From: Nonomuraea helvata
Lineage (GTDB): Bacteria > Actinomycetota > Actinomycetes > Streptosporangiales > Streptosporangiaceae
Direction of reading: 5' to 3'
Assembly (NCBI RefSeq): GCF_039535785.1
Contig: NZ_BAAAXV010000005.1
Location: forward strand, 1,178,001-1,242,000
DNA: 64,000 nucleotides
The position numbers and the translations under genes were made by a program. Position 1 is the first letter of the stretch, and every line of letters starts with the position of its first letter. Below the pieces are notes generated by a model that saw only the letters and a program-made list of their open reading frames with translations, was not told the origin of the DNA and ran no database searches. Shown in pieces: positions 18,971 through 26,760 of the stretch.

Positions 18971-19645
18971 GTGTTCAAGCCCTATGTCACCGTGGCGACC
19001 TTCGCGATCACGGCGATCCCCAGCCTCCTCCAGTTCGTGATCCCCGGCTTGGAGCCGGCCCTGATGCGGGATCCGGCCGCGATCCGCGGCGGCGAGTGGT
19101 GGCGGCTGGTGACGGCCCTGGTCGTGCAGGACGGCGGCCTCGGGGGCACCCTGTTCAACCTGGCGTCACTCGCCGTGCTCGGCTACTGCGCGGAGCGCTC
19201 GCTCGGTCCCATCCGCTGGCTCGCCCTCTACGCGGCCGGCGCGCTGGCCGGGGAGATCTCCGGATATCTCACGAACGACCCCGGCGCGGGCAACTCGATC
19301 GCCGTCTGCGGCCTGGCCGCCGGCCTCGCGCTGGCCGCCGCGGAGCGGCTGGACCGCTCGCTGGGCGCGTTCTACGCGGTCGTGCTGGCCGCCTCGCTCC
19401 TGTCCGACCTGGGCACGTGGGGCATCATCGCGATGATCGCCCTGATGGCGGCCGGCGCGCAGCTCGTCGGGCAGCGCGAGCGCGTCCCACTCTGGCTCCT
19501 CGTCGCCGTCCCCGTCGCCGCGGCCGCCGTCCTGATCGCCCGGCTGGACCTCCACGGGTTCGCGCTGCTGGGCGGCATCCTCGTGGGATGGATCTTGCAA
19601 GGAACGTACTCGTCGGCCTCCAGGCGTACGGAGCCGCTCGTCTGA
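18971..19645 (+). CDS. Rhomboid-like membrane protein, probably without protease activity
   Basis: This 224-residue protein has six or seven membrane helices and a rhomboid-style layout: GGEWWRLVTALVVQ after helix 1, NLASLAVLGYCAERSLGP in helix 2, and a late LLGGILVGW helix. In active rhomboids the serine sits in GxSG and the histidine directly precedes LGG. Here the corresponding sites read AVCG (Cys113) and ALLGG (Leu), so the Ser-His dyad is missing and the protein is likely a pseudoprotease. GTG at 18971 is preferred over the TTG at 18905 because of GAGG 8 nt upstream and the end of the hydrophilic leader. Confidence 0.75.
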   Translation: MFKPYVTVATFAITAIPSLLQFVIPGLEPALMRDPAAIRGGEWWRLVTALVVQDGGLGGTLFNLASLAVLGYCAERSLGPIRWLALYAAGALAGEISGYLTNDPGAGNSIAVCGLAAGLALAAAERLDRSLGAFYAVVLAASLLSDLGTWGIIAMIALMAAGAQLVGQRERVPLWLLVAVPVAAAAVLIARLDLHGFALLGGILVGWILQGTYSSASRRTEPLV

Positions 19646-19704
19646 GAGTTCTCTGTGGATCCGGGCGGAACGGCGCAGCGCGGCCCCACGTGGCGGCCCC
19701 GCCG

Positions 19705-19723
19705 CTCACAGAGACCTCACAGA
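19705..19723 (+). promoter_or_regulatory. 11-bp-phased direct repeat upstream of an ABC transporter gene
   Basis: CTCACAGA occurs at 19705-19712 and again at 19716-19723, exactly 11 bp apart, 44 bp before the ATPase start. Same-face direct repeats of this spacing are typical binding sites of OmpR/PhoB-type response regulators, which usually accompany this kind of ABC exporter locus. Confidence 0.5.
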
Positions 19724-19766
19724 CTCCCCCAGAACTCCTCCAACCCGCCGCCCCACGCTGGACCAC

Positions 19767-20666
19767 ATGATCCAGCTCAACGGACTGACCAAACGCCACG
19801 GCGACGTGCTCGCCGTGGACGATCTCACCTTCACGGTGCGGCCAGGTCTCGTCACCGGCTTCCTGGGCCCGAACGGCGCCGGCAAGACCACGACGATGCG
19901 CATGATCCTCGGGCTCGACCTGCCCACCTCCGGCACCGCCACCGTCAACGGCCGGGCCCACCGCGAGCTCAGGCATCCGCTGCGCGAGGTCGGCTCGATG
20001 CTCGAGGCGCAGGCCGTGCACCCCGGGCGGAGCGCGTACAAGCACCTGCGCTATCTCGCCCAGACCAACGCCATTCCCGACACCCGGGTCGCCGACGTGC
20101 TCGACCTGGTCGGCCTCACGGCGGTGGCGGGCAGGAAGGCGGGCGGGTTCTCGCTGGGCATGAGCCAGCGACTGGGCCTCGCCGCGGCGCTGCTGGGCGA
20201 TCCGCCGGTGGTGCTGCTCGACGAGCCGGTCAACGGCCTGGATCCCGAGGGCGTCCTGTGGATCCGCACGCTCATCCGCGGCCTGGCCGCCGAGGGGCGC
20301 ACGGTGCTGGTCTCCAGCCATCTGATGAGCGAGATGGCGCTCACCGCCGACCGCCTGGTCGTGATCGGCAAGGGCCGGCTCATCGCCGAGGGTGACATCG
20401 GGCACTTCACCGAAGGCGCGGCGGCGGTGTTCGTACGCACCCCCGACGCAGCCTCCTTCGCGCGCCGCCTGGAGCTGTCCGGCGCCCACGTGCAGCGCGG
20501 CGGCGTCGACGAACTGCTGGTCACCGGCATGACCGCGCCCGACGTCGGGCGGCTCGCGGCAGCCGAGAGCGTGCCGTTGTCCGAGCTGACCCCGCGGCGC
20601 CCGACCCTGGAGGAGGCGTTCATGGAGCTCACCCGTGACAGCGTCGAGTACGGGGCGGCGCGATGA
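19767..20666 (+). CDS. ABC transporter ATP-binding protein
   Basis: This 299-residue ATPase has Walker A GPNGAGKTTT (about residue 35), a degenerate signature loop FSLGMSQRLGLA, Walker B VVLLDEP and the H-loop SSHLMSE. It resembles the ATPases of DrrA/BcrA-type exporters with a variable C-terminal 90-residue tail. Its partner should be the permease that begins 4 bp before its stop codon, but that gene is cut after about 40 codons (see next entries). The ATPase itself looks intact, so it is probably orphaned or works with a permease elsewhere. Confidence 0.92.
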   Translation: MIQLNGLTKRHGDVLAVDDLTFTVRPGLVTGFLGPNGAGKTTTMRMILGLDLPTSGTATVNGRAHRELRHPLREVGSMLEAQAVHPGRSAYKHLRYLAQTNAIPDTRVADVLDLVGLTAVAGRKAGGFSLGMSQRLGLAAALLGDPPVVLLDEPVNGLDPEGVLWIRTLIRGLAAEGRTVLVSSHLMSEMALTADRLVVIGKGRLIAEGDIGHFTEGAAAVFVRTPDAASFARRLELSGAHVQRGGVDELLVTGMTAPDVGRLAAAESVPLSELTPRRPTLEEAFMELTRDSVEYGAAR

Positions 20667-20790
20667 TCGACACGGGGGTGCTGAGGGCGGAGTGGACCAA
20701 GTTCAGCAGCATCAGGGCCACCATGGTGCTGTCTCTGGCGACCGTGGCGGTCGCGGGGCTACTGGGGTGGCTGTTCAGCGCCGCGGCCAC
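20663..20790 (+). pseudogene. ABC transporter permease, N-terminal fragment
   Basis: The frame starts with ATG overlapping the ATPase stop (ATGA) and gives MIDTGVLRAEWTKFSSIRAT followed by the first membrane helix VLSLATVAVAGLLGWLFSAAAT. This is the classic start of an ABC-2-type permease. After about residue 41 the homology ends and the frame continues into out-of-phase histidine-kinase DNA, stopping at 20875. About 200 residues of permease are missing. The junction lies near 20780-20793, in GCCGCGGCCAC. Confidence 0.8.
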
Positions 20791-21102
20791 CTCATCGGCA
20801 ACGCCGTCGCCCACACGCCCGCGGGCACGCCGGTGCGGATCGGCGTCGGCACGGAGGGCGGGGAGGCGGTGCTGACGATCGCGGACGAGGGGCCGGGGCT
20901 CAGCGCCGAGGAGGCGGCCAGGGTGTTCGACCGGTTCTACCGGGCGGACGGCTCTCGCACCCGCACGACCGGAGGCGCGGGGCTCGGGCTGGCCATCGTC
21001 CGCTCCATCGTGGCCGCCCACGGCGGCCGGGTGAAGGTCGGCTCGGCGCCCGGCGAGGGAGCGGCGTTCCAGGTCCGCCTCCCGGCCACCGACCCGCGCT
21101 GA
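20788..21102 (+). pseudogene. Sensor histidine kinase, C-terminal HATPase fragment
   Basis: Reading a different frame from the permease start, this 104-residue segment contains the end of an N box (HLIGNAVAHTP), the G1 box (ADEGPGLS), the F box (VFDRFYRADG) and the G2 box (GAGLGLAIVRSIV), then the normal C-terminal HGGRVKV...FQVRLP. It is the last third of a HATPase-type kinase with no sensor, HAMP or phospho-His part. It has no start codon of its own with a ribosome site. Together with the permease fragment it marks a deletion that removed most of the permease, probably a response regulator, and most of the kinase. Confidence 0.82.
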
Positions 21103-21144
21103 AACCTTGTCTCTGCCAGGGCCCGAGCCCGGCGAGCACACCCA

Positions 21145-21990
21145 TCAGCCGCGCCAGGCTCCGGCAGTGGCCGCGTCCTTCACAAATCGGGCAAAGTCGC
21201 GAGGTGGGCGGCCGAGCGCGCGCTGCACTCCGTCGGACAGGTGCTCGTCCATGCCATGCCGGATCGGGGCGATCGCGTCGGCATAGGCCACGGCATCGGC
21301 CTTCGGCCAGCCCTCGCCTTCCAGATGGGCGATGAACTCCTCGACGGTCAACCGCACGTAGCGCACCGTGCGGCCGACGGCCTCCGAGATCAACTCGACG
21401 GCCTCGGCGATGGTCAGTGCACGGGGGCCGGACAGCTCGTACGTCTGTCCCTCATGCCCGTCCTCGGTCAGCGCCGCGACCGCCACCGCCGCGATGTCCT
21501 CGGCGTCGACGAAACTCACCGCACCGTCACCGGCCGGCAGGCGCACCTCACCGGCGAGCACCGCGTCACGGAAGAAGCCTTCGCTGAAATTCTGCGCGAA
21601 CCAACCAGGCCGCAGAATCGTCCATGCCAGGCCGCAGGAGCGCACCGCGTCCTCGCCATCGATATGGGTCCTGCCTGCCGCGTTGTCGTCGCCCGCATAG
21701 CCGGGCACGTCCACCCCGCGCCCCGAAAGCAGCACGACGCGCTCGACGCCGAGGTCTCTCGCCTGCTGGACGAACGGTCGTGTCAGCAGTTCGCCGTCGT
21801 GCGGCACGATGAAGACGGTCTTCGATCCGGCCAGAGCGCGCTTCCAGGTGTCCTGGTCGGTCCAGTCGAAGCGAGGGACGCCGGAGCGAGAACCCACGCG
21901 GACGGCCACGTTCCTGCGCCGAAGTAGGGACACGATCCGCGTGCCGACCTTGCCGGTACCGCCGGTGATCAGAATCGGTTGTTGCGTCAT
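21145..21990 (-). CDS. NmrA/NAD(P)H-binding SDR-like oxidoreductase
   Basis: This 281-residue atypical short-chain dehydrogenase starts with the dinucleotide-binding motif ILITGGTGKVGTRIV and continues with the NmrA-type pattern (VVLLSGRGVD, WTILRPGWFAQNF, SFVDAEDIAAVAV). It is related to the NAD(P)H:quinone or redox-sensing SDR-a5 group; the substrate is unknown. Start ATG 21990 gives MTQQPILITGG; the longer frame upstream runs over the divergent AraC gene. The arrangement, with an AraC regulator 82 bp away on the other strand, suggests that regulator controls it. Confidence 0.87.
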   Translation of the reverse strand: MTQQPILITGGTGKVGTRIVSLLRRRNVAVRVGSRSGVPRFDWTDQDTWKRALAGSKTVFIVPHDGELLTRPFVQQARDLGVERVVLLSGRGVDVPGYAGDDNAAGRTHIDGEDAVRSCGLAWTILRPGWFAQNFSEGFFRDAVLAGEVRLPAGDGAVSFVDAEDIAAVAVAALTEDGHEGQTYELSGPRALTIAEAVELISEAVGRTVRYVRLTVEEFIAHLEGEGWPKADAVAYADAIAPIRHGMDEHLSDGVQRALGRPPRDFARFVKDAATAGAWRG

Positions 21991-22071
21991 GAGTCCACTC
22001 AACCGTGATGCGGTGAGCGGGGCGATGGCCACAACGCTCACTTCGATGTTCGAGCGTCTAACCTTGGGCTC

Positions 22072-23013
22072 GTGGACACGCTGACGGACCTGCTGGACGG
22101 GGTGCACGCACAAGCGGCCCTCATCCATCGGTCGATCATGACCTCGCCGTGGTCCCTGCGTTTCGCCGGCGGCGGCCCGCTGACCCTCCTGACCATGCTG
22201 GACGGACAGGGCTGGATCATCCCGGCCGACGGTGAGGCGTTGGCGATCGGCCCCGGTGACATCGCGGTCGTCCGCGGCCCTGCCTCGTACACCGTTGCCG
22301 AAGACCCCGCCACTCCGCCCCAGCACGTGATCACCCGCGACCAGTACTGCGCAGCCACCGCGCGGACGGTCGAGAAGGGCGGAGCGGTACCGGATCCACG
22401 TACCTGCGGCGTGGCAGCAGGCGGCTCCGCCGTCCTGCTCAGCGGCGCCTACCAGGGCCGGGCCGGGATCAGTGACCGCCTGCTCGACGCCTTGCCGGAC
22501 ATCCTCGTCATCACCGACGACGACGGTTGTTCTCCGCTGCTCACGTTGATGGCGGCAGAAGTGGTACAGGACAGGCCGGGGCAGCAGGCGGTGCTGAACC
22601 GGCTGCTGGACCTGATGCTCGTCGCCACGTTGCGCGCCTGGTTCGACCGCACGCAGCGGCACGCCCCGGTCTGGTACCGCGTCAAGGACGACTCCGTCGT
22701 GGGCACGGCCCTCCGCCTCATGCACGGCGACCCGGCTCACCCATGGACAGTGGAGAGCCTCGCCGCCCAGGTCGGCGTCTCCCGGGCCGCCCTGGCCCGC
22801 CGGTTCACCGCCGAGGTGGGCGAGCCACCCATCACCTATCTGTCCCATTGGCGCATCGCCCTGGCGGCCGACCTCCTCCGCAGCACCGACGCAACCGTCG
22901 GCTCCATCGCACACAAGGTCGGCTACTCCGGCACCTTCGCGCTCAGCGTCGCGTTCAAGCGCCGGCTTGGCACCACCCCGAGCCAGTACCGGGCCGCCGT
23001 CCTGTCGCCCTGA
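22072..23013 (+). CDS. AraC-family transcriptional regulator with N-terminal cupin
   Basis: This 313-residue protein has an N-terminal cupin-like sensor (about residues 20-190; GEALAIGPGDIAVVRGP is the barrel core) and a C-terminal AraC double helix-turn-helix. The first HTH is WTVESLAAQVGVSRAALARRF and the second contains GSIAHKVGYSGTFALSVAFK. This cupin-AraC type often represses or activates a divergent oxidoreductase gene, matching the NmrA-like gene here. It starts at GTG 22072 just after a TAACCT box, so a very short leader is likely. Confidence 0.92.
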   Translation: MDTLTDLLDGVHAQAALIHRSIMTSPWSLRFAGGGPLTLLTMLDGQGWIIPADGEALAIGPGDIAVVRGPASYTVAEDPATPPQHVITRDQYCAATARTVEKGGAVPDPRTCGVAAGGSAVLLSGAYQGRAGISDRLLDALPDILVITDDDGCSPLLTLMAAEVVQDRPGQQAVLNRLLDLMLVATLRAWFDRTQRHAPVWYRVKDDSVVGTALRLMHGDPAHPWTVESLAAQVGVSRAALARRFTAEVGEPPITYLSHWRIALAADLLRSTDATVGSIAHKVGYSGTFALSVAFKRRLGTTPSQYRAAVLSP

Positions 23014-23048
23014 TTAACGAGTGGGCGTTCCGGAACCAGCCTGGAACC

Positions 23049-23537
23049 ATGACGGCCATGAAACGAGTCGTGCTCCTCGGGCGGGGCGGTTCAGGAAAGT
23101 CGACCCTCGCAGCCCGTCTGGGGGCGCTCACCGGACTCCCCGTCATCGAGCTGGACAAGCACTTCTGGCGACCGGGTCTTGAAGCGACGCCTCCCGATCA
23201 GTGGGCCGCCGTCCAAGGCGAACTCGCCCGGGGCGAGGGGTGGATCATGGATGGCGACCTCGGTCCCTATGACGTCCTCGAGGTCCGGCTCCAAGCGGCG
23301 GACACCGTCATCCTGCTGGACTTCTCGTTCTGGCGCTGCGCGTGGCGAACGATCCGACGCTCTCGGGAACGCGCCGACTTCTGGATCTGGGTCTGGACCT
23401 ACCGGCGCCGGAGCCGGCCGCTGCTCCTCTCGGCGATCGCGACGCACGCCGGGGATGCGACGCTGCACGTGATCCGGAATCCGCGCGCGCTGAGACGCTT
23501 CATGGCGCAGGTCACGGCCGGCCAGTCCCTGGACTGA
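23049..23537 (+). CDS. P-loop kinase of the topology-modulation/adenylate-kinase-like family
   Basis: This 162-residue protein has Walker A GRGGSGKST at about residues 10-18, an ELDKHFW segment matching the nucleoside-monophosphate-binding region, and DFSFWRCAWRTIRR, typical of proteins annotated as topology modulation protein. These are small nucleotide or metabolite kinases whose true substrate is not established. ATG at 23049 and a second ATG three codons later are both possible. It follows the AraC gene by 35 bp on the same strand and may be cotranscribed. Confidence 0.8.
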   Translation: MTAMKRVVLLGRGGSGKSTLAARLGALTGLPVIELDKHFWRPGLEATPPDQWAAVQGELARGEGWIMDGDLGPYDVLEVRLQAADTVILLDFSFWRCAWRTIRRSRERADFWIWVWTYRRRSRPLLLSAIATHAGDATLHVIRNPRALRRFMAQVTAGQSLD

Positions 23538-23564
23538 GGCCATATCCCGGGAATCCAGGCGAGA

Positions 23565-23582
23565 TATCGATCATGATCGATA
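23565..23582 (+). promoter_or_regulatory. 18-bp perfect palindrome at a probable promoter
   Basis: TATCGATCATGATCGATA is a perfect palindrome ending 10 bp before the ATG at 23593. Its right edge merges with GATAAT, a plausible -10 box, so a bound protein would block initiation and the transcript may be nearly leaderless. It is AT-rich compared with the surroundings. Confidence 0.55.
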
Positions 23583-23592
23583 ATGTGCCGGG

Positions 23593-24369
23593 ATGAGTGA
23601 AGCGTTTCCCCGGCATGTGCTGTGCGTGCTCGGCTCCGGGCTGGGCCTTTCGGAGATGGAACGGATCGCCACCGGCTTCGGTGGATTCGTACTCGACCGC
23701 GAGTACTCCGAGGCCGAACCCGACCCTCGGATGCCGGAGGCGTTCAGGAACAGCATGGCGGCCTCGTTCGACGAGGCGGACCGGGCCGCGGTGGAGTCCC
23801 ACGACACCGTCGGCTACCTGCTGTCCGCCCCGATGATGCGAGACTTCGCGTTCGACACCTCCCGGCGACTGCTGGCGGCGGCAGCCGCCCTGTTGCGGTC
23901 CGGCGCTGTGGCGGTGAAGAACGAGAGCAGCGGGATCGCGCACGGCCGGGACCGCTGGCTCGCGCTTGCCGACCAGGCAGCCGACGCCACGGACGAGGCC
24001 CTGGCAGCCGCGCTCGTCGCCGCCTGGGTGAAGCGGCCGATCTACGACGGTCAGGTGCTCTACAGCTGCGGCATGCATCTGCTCGGCGCGCCCGAGGTGG
24101 AGATCGAGGTCGGTGAGGAGCCTCCGGCTCAGGACCGACTGCTTGAGCTGGTCGAGCACCTGGACACACTGGCGATCTACCTCCTGACCGATCCACGCGC
24201 GGAGGAGATCGAGGACGGTGCAGGGTTCCGGATGACCGAGGACGCGCCCCGCTGGGTGCTGCGCACCGGCGCATGCGACCGCTACGACGAGGACGATCTG
24301 TTCTTCAACCCGTACGGATACGTCCGGTTGACTCATGCCGGGCGACGGACGCCTACCCCTGAAAAGTGA
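23593..24369 (+). CDS. Uncharacterised protein, possibly DUF4261-like
   Basis: This acidic 258-residue cytosolic protein has no signal peptide or membrane segment. It contains an N-terminal HVLCVLGSGLGLSEMERI strand-helix unit and a C-terminal segment (GQVLYSCGMHLLGAPEVEIEV) that is loosely reminiscent of DUF4261 proteins; I am not certain of this. No catalytic residues can be assigned. It lies between the P-loop kinase and a gene-free stretch, downstream of an 18-bp palindrome that probably regulates it, and is followed by a nested hairpin. Confidence 0.65.
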   Translation: MSEAFPRHVLCVLGSGLGLSEMERIATGFGGFVLDREYSEAEPDPRMPEAFRNSMAASFDEADRAAVESHDTVGYLLSAPMMRDFAFDTSRRLLAAAAALLRSGAVAVKNESSGIAHGRDRWLALADQAADATDEALAAALVAAWVKRPIYDGQVLYSCGMHLLGAPEVEIEVGEEPPAQDRLLELVEHLDTLAIYLLTDPRAEEIEDGAGFRMTEDAPRWVLRTGACDRYDEDDLFFNPYGYVRLTHAGRRTPTPEK

Positions 24370-24370
24370 G

Positions 24371-24409
24371 GCGGTTTGCTGCCGGTCCGGCGCACCGGTG
24401 TCAAACCGC
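24371..24409 (+). terminator. Nested hairpin directly after a stop codon
   Basis: GCGGTTTG (24371-24378) pairs with CAAACCGC (24402-24409), and inside it CCGGT (24382-24386) pairs with ACCGG (24394-24398), separated by a symmetric 3-nt internal loop. It begins 2 bp after the stop at 24369 and most likely terminates that transcript. Confidence 0.65.
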
Positions 24410-24798
24410 GCATCGCCCGCCGTGGAAGCCCACACGGCTCCAACCTGAGGTCATTGATCGGATCCGGCCCCCGAGAGATCCCCCACCGCGTCGTCCAGGT
24501 CGCCGCCAGATCGAGAACGTGGTCGATCATCGACGTCACGACCAGCGCCGGGTCTCGAGTATCAGTGGTCGGGATCTCGTCGGACATTCTCGGCCTCCAG
24601 CCCAGTGCGCCACACGACCCCGGCAGGGCACACTCATCCACCCCAACCCGGCGGAGGCCGGCAACGGCTCCGGGACGGAATCAAGGCTCCAGACATCTCG
24701 GCGGAGATCGAAGCATGGATGCACGGCCGATCAACCGGAGCCGTCAAGGTCGCCTCCAGGCTCATGAGCCAAGTCGATCGAATCTGTGACCGAATGGT
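24410..24798. other. Stretch without a supported gene
   Basis: With the hairpin before it and the palindrome after it, this makes a gap of about 440 bp between the DUF4261-like gene and the AAA-nuclease gene. Short open frames exist on both strands, for example an 84-codon minus-strand frame (24333-24587, starting MSDEIPTTDTRDPALVV) and plus-strand sequence reading AEIEAWMHGRSTGAVKVASR near 24705. I recognise neither, and the minus frame runs into the 3' end of its neighbour. They could be remnants of a decayed gene at the edge of an inserted segment. I see no repeats, tRNA or integrase. Confidence 0.5.
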
Positions 24799-24811
24799 GT
24801 CACACTGTGAC
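24799..24811 (+). promoter_or_regulatory. Short palindrome overlapping a start region
   Basis: GTCACACTGTGAC (two 6-bp arms around one base) lies just before the GTG at 24813, inside a region with repeated GTGAC elements. It could be an operator for the AAA-nuclease gene. Confidence 0.35.
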
Positions 24812-24812
24812 G

Positions 24813-26375
24813 GTGACCAAAGTCAGGTACTTCAACACCACCGGACCGTGCGACCCCCGGCTTCACTACGTGTTGCCATCGCAGCCCCGGCTGCCGGAGG
24901 CGCGCCAGTTGATCGACATGGATCGCTTCTTCGTGGTCCACGCTCCGCGCCAGTCGGGCAAGACGACCATGCTGCATTCCCTGGAGCATGAGCTCACCAA
25001 GGACGGCGCCGCCGTGACGGTGATGATCTCCTGCGAGGAGGCCTCCGTGACGGGCGACGACTACGAGGCCGCGGAGCTGATCCTGCTGGACGAGCTCCGG
25101 TGGAGCAACAACTCGCCGCCCGGCCCCTGGCCTGAGGCCGCTCCGGGCAAACGGCTGGGCGCCGCTCTCCAGGCGTGGGCAGCCCAGTGCGAGCTCCCAC
25201 TCGTGTTGCTCATCGACGAGATCGACGCGCTGAGCGGGGAGAGCCTGAAAGCGGTCCTGCGGCAACTACGCACCGGCCACAACAATCGCCCCAGAGGCGC
25301 TCCGTTTCCCAACTCCGTGGTGTTGTGCGGGCTGAGGGACGTGCGGGAGTACAAGATCGCTTCAGGCGGCGACCCCAACCGACTCGGGGCGATCAGCCCC
25401 TTCAACATATCGGTCAGGTCGCTTTGCCTGGGCAACTTCACCCCGGAAGACGTCAGGGAGCTGTACGGCCAGCACACCGCCGAAACTGGGCAGGAATTCA
25501 CCAAGGAAGCCCTCGCCGCGGCCTTTGACTTCACCCGCGGACAACCCTGGCTGGTCAACGCTCTGGCTTGGGAGATCACCTTTTGGATGAAGGTCCCGCC
25601 AGAGGAACCGATCACCGCCGGGCACATGGAGCAGGCCAAGGAGCGGCTCATCCGCGACCGCGCCACCCACCTGGATTCTCTTGTCGCCAAGCTGCACGAA
25701 CCCCGGGTCAAGCGAGTGCTCGAACCGGTGCTCGCAGGCACGACAGTCAACGTCGACGAGACCTTCACGGACGACTTCTCCTACGTGCGTGATCTCGGCC
25801 TTGCTGCCATGGGCTCCTCCGTCGAAATCGCCAACCCCATCTACCGCGAGGTCATCCTCCGCGTGCTGGGCGCCGGTGTGGAAGCCAACGTCCAGGGCAA
25901 TTCGCGGTCTTTCGTCCTCCCCGACGGCCGCCTGGACCTGCTCAAGCTGCTACGTGAGTTCACCGCCTTCTGGAAGCAGCACGGCGAGACGATGGTCCGT
26001 GGCACCGCCTACCATGAGGCAGCATGCCAGATCATCCTCATGGCCTACCTGCACCGGATCGTCAACGGCGGCGGCTTCCTCGACAGGGAGTACGCGGCGG
26101 GCACCGGGCGGCTGGATGTCTACCTGCGCTGGCCGTACGGCGAGGGGCAGGTGCAGCGGGAGGCCATGGAGCTCAAGGTGTGGCGGCCTGGTCAGCGGGA
26201 TCCGGTGGACGAGGGACTTGCGCAGCTCGACTGCTATCTGGACCGGCTGGATCTCGACGCCGGCTACCTGGTGATCTTCGATCGCCGTCCTGAGGCGTCT
26301 CCGATGGAGGAGCGCATCCACTTCGACCAGGATCAGACCCCGGCGGGGCGGCAGGTCACCGTTCTGCGGGCGTGA
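24813..26375 (+). CDS. AAA ATPase with C-terminal PD-(D/E)XK nuclease-like domain
   Basis: This protein of about 520 residues opens with RYFNTTGPCDPRLHYVLPSQ, typical of the stand-alone AAA-like ATPase family. Walker A is HAPRQSGKTT (about residue 45), Walker B is LLIDEID, and an arginine-rich winged-helix-like middle follows. The C-terminal 120 residues (GTGRLDVYLRW...EAMELKVWRPGQ) fit the D...ExK core of PD-(D/E)XK nucleases. Such proteins are widespread in mobile or accessory DNA; their role is unproven, with defence or genome-maintenance functions suggested. The GTG at 24813 is chosen to match the family start; GTGs at 24786 and 24807 are possible. Its codon use is more AT-rich than its neighbours'. 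Confidence 0.82.
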   Translation: MTKVRYFNTTGPCDPRLHYVLPSQPRLPEARQLIDMDRFFVVHAPRQSGKTTMLHSLEHELTKDGAAVTVMISCEEASVTGDDYEAAELILLDELRWSNNSPPGPWPEAAPGKRLGAALQAWAAQCELPLVLLIDEIDALSGESLKAVLRQLRTGHNNRPRGAPFPNSVVLCGLRDVREYKIASGGDPNRLGAISPFNISVRSLCLGNFTPEDVRELYGQHTAETGQEFTKEALAAAFDFTRGQPWLVNALAWEITFWMKVPPEEPITAGHMEQAKERLIRDRATHLDSLVAKLHEPRVKRVLEPVLAGTTVNVDETFTDDFSYVRDLGLAAMGSSVEIANPIYREVILRVLGAGVEANVQGNSRSFVLPDGRLDLLKLLREFTAFWKQHGETMVRGTAYHEAACQIILMAYLHRIVNGGGFLDREYAAGTGRLDVYLRWPYGEGQVQREAMELKVWRPGQRDPVDEGLAQLDCYLDRLDLDAGYLVIFDRRPEASPMEERIHFDQDQTPAGRQVTVLRA

Positions 26376-26480
26376 AGGTGCCGCTCCTCGGCCAGGGCGG
26401 ATTCGTCGACCAAGGCGAACCGCTCATGGAATCGGAAGAGACGGGCGAGGACGACGCCGGCCGCCTGGGCTGCCGCACCA

Positions 26481-26741
26481 CTACAGGAACATGCGGGTAG
26501 GCCCCGTCGTATCGGCGAGCGTCTCCCGCAGTTCGTCGGCCAGGCCAGTGGTATCGGCGCCGAGACGAGTCAGCTCGATGCCGATTTCGACTGCGGAAAT
26601 CCATCGGCGACGACGAGAAAGCGGGATGATCTTTGCGACCGGTCGATTGTCCCTGAGAACTTCGATCTCCTCGCCGGATTCAACGCGCCGCAGCACCTCG
26701 GCGGTGTTGTTGCGTAGCTCTCGGGCAGGAATGGCGGTCAT
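26481..26741 (-). CDS. Phd/YefM-type antitoxin, apparently without a partner toxin
   Basis: This 86-residue protein starts with the conserved MTAIPARELRNNTAEVLRRV and has the RDNRPVAKIIPL segment of Phd/YefM antitoxins, which bind DNA through the N-terminal half and neutralise a toxin through the C-terminal tail. The usual downstream toxin (VapC-, Doc- or RelE-type) is not seen: only about 100 bp separate this stop from the end of the convergent AAA gene. The last residues (TGPTRMFL) depart from the normal tail, suggesting a truncation that also removed the toxin. The ATG lies 6 bp after TACAGT, so the mRNA may be leaderless. Confidence 0.8.
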   Translation of the reverse strand: MTAIPARELRNNTAEVLRRVESGEEIEVLRDNRPVAKIIPLSRRRRWISAVEIGIELTRLGADTTGLADELRETLADTTGPTRMFL

Positions 26742-26760
26742 GTCACAACTGTAGGTCGCG

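Noticed and set aside
24333..24587. 84-codon minus-strand gene
   Set aside because: The first part has coding-like codon use, but the frame runs through a terminator-like hairpin into the neighbouring gene's 3' end and matches nothing I know.
26376..26480. Toxin gene downstream of the Phd-type antitoxin
   Set aside because: Only about 100 bp are available; one frame reads LARLFRFHERFALVDESALAEERH, but there is no start and no PIN or RelE motif.
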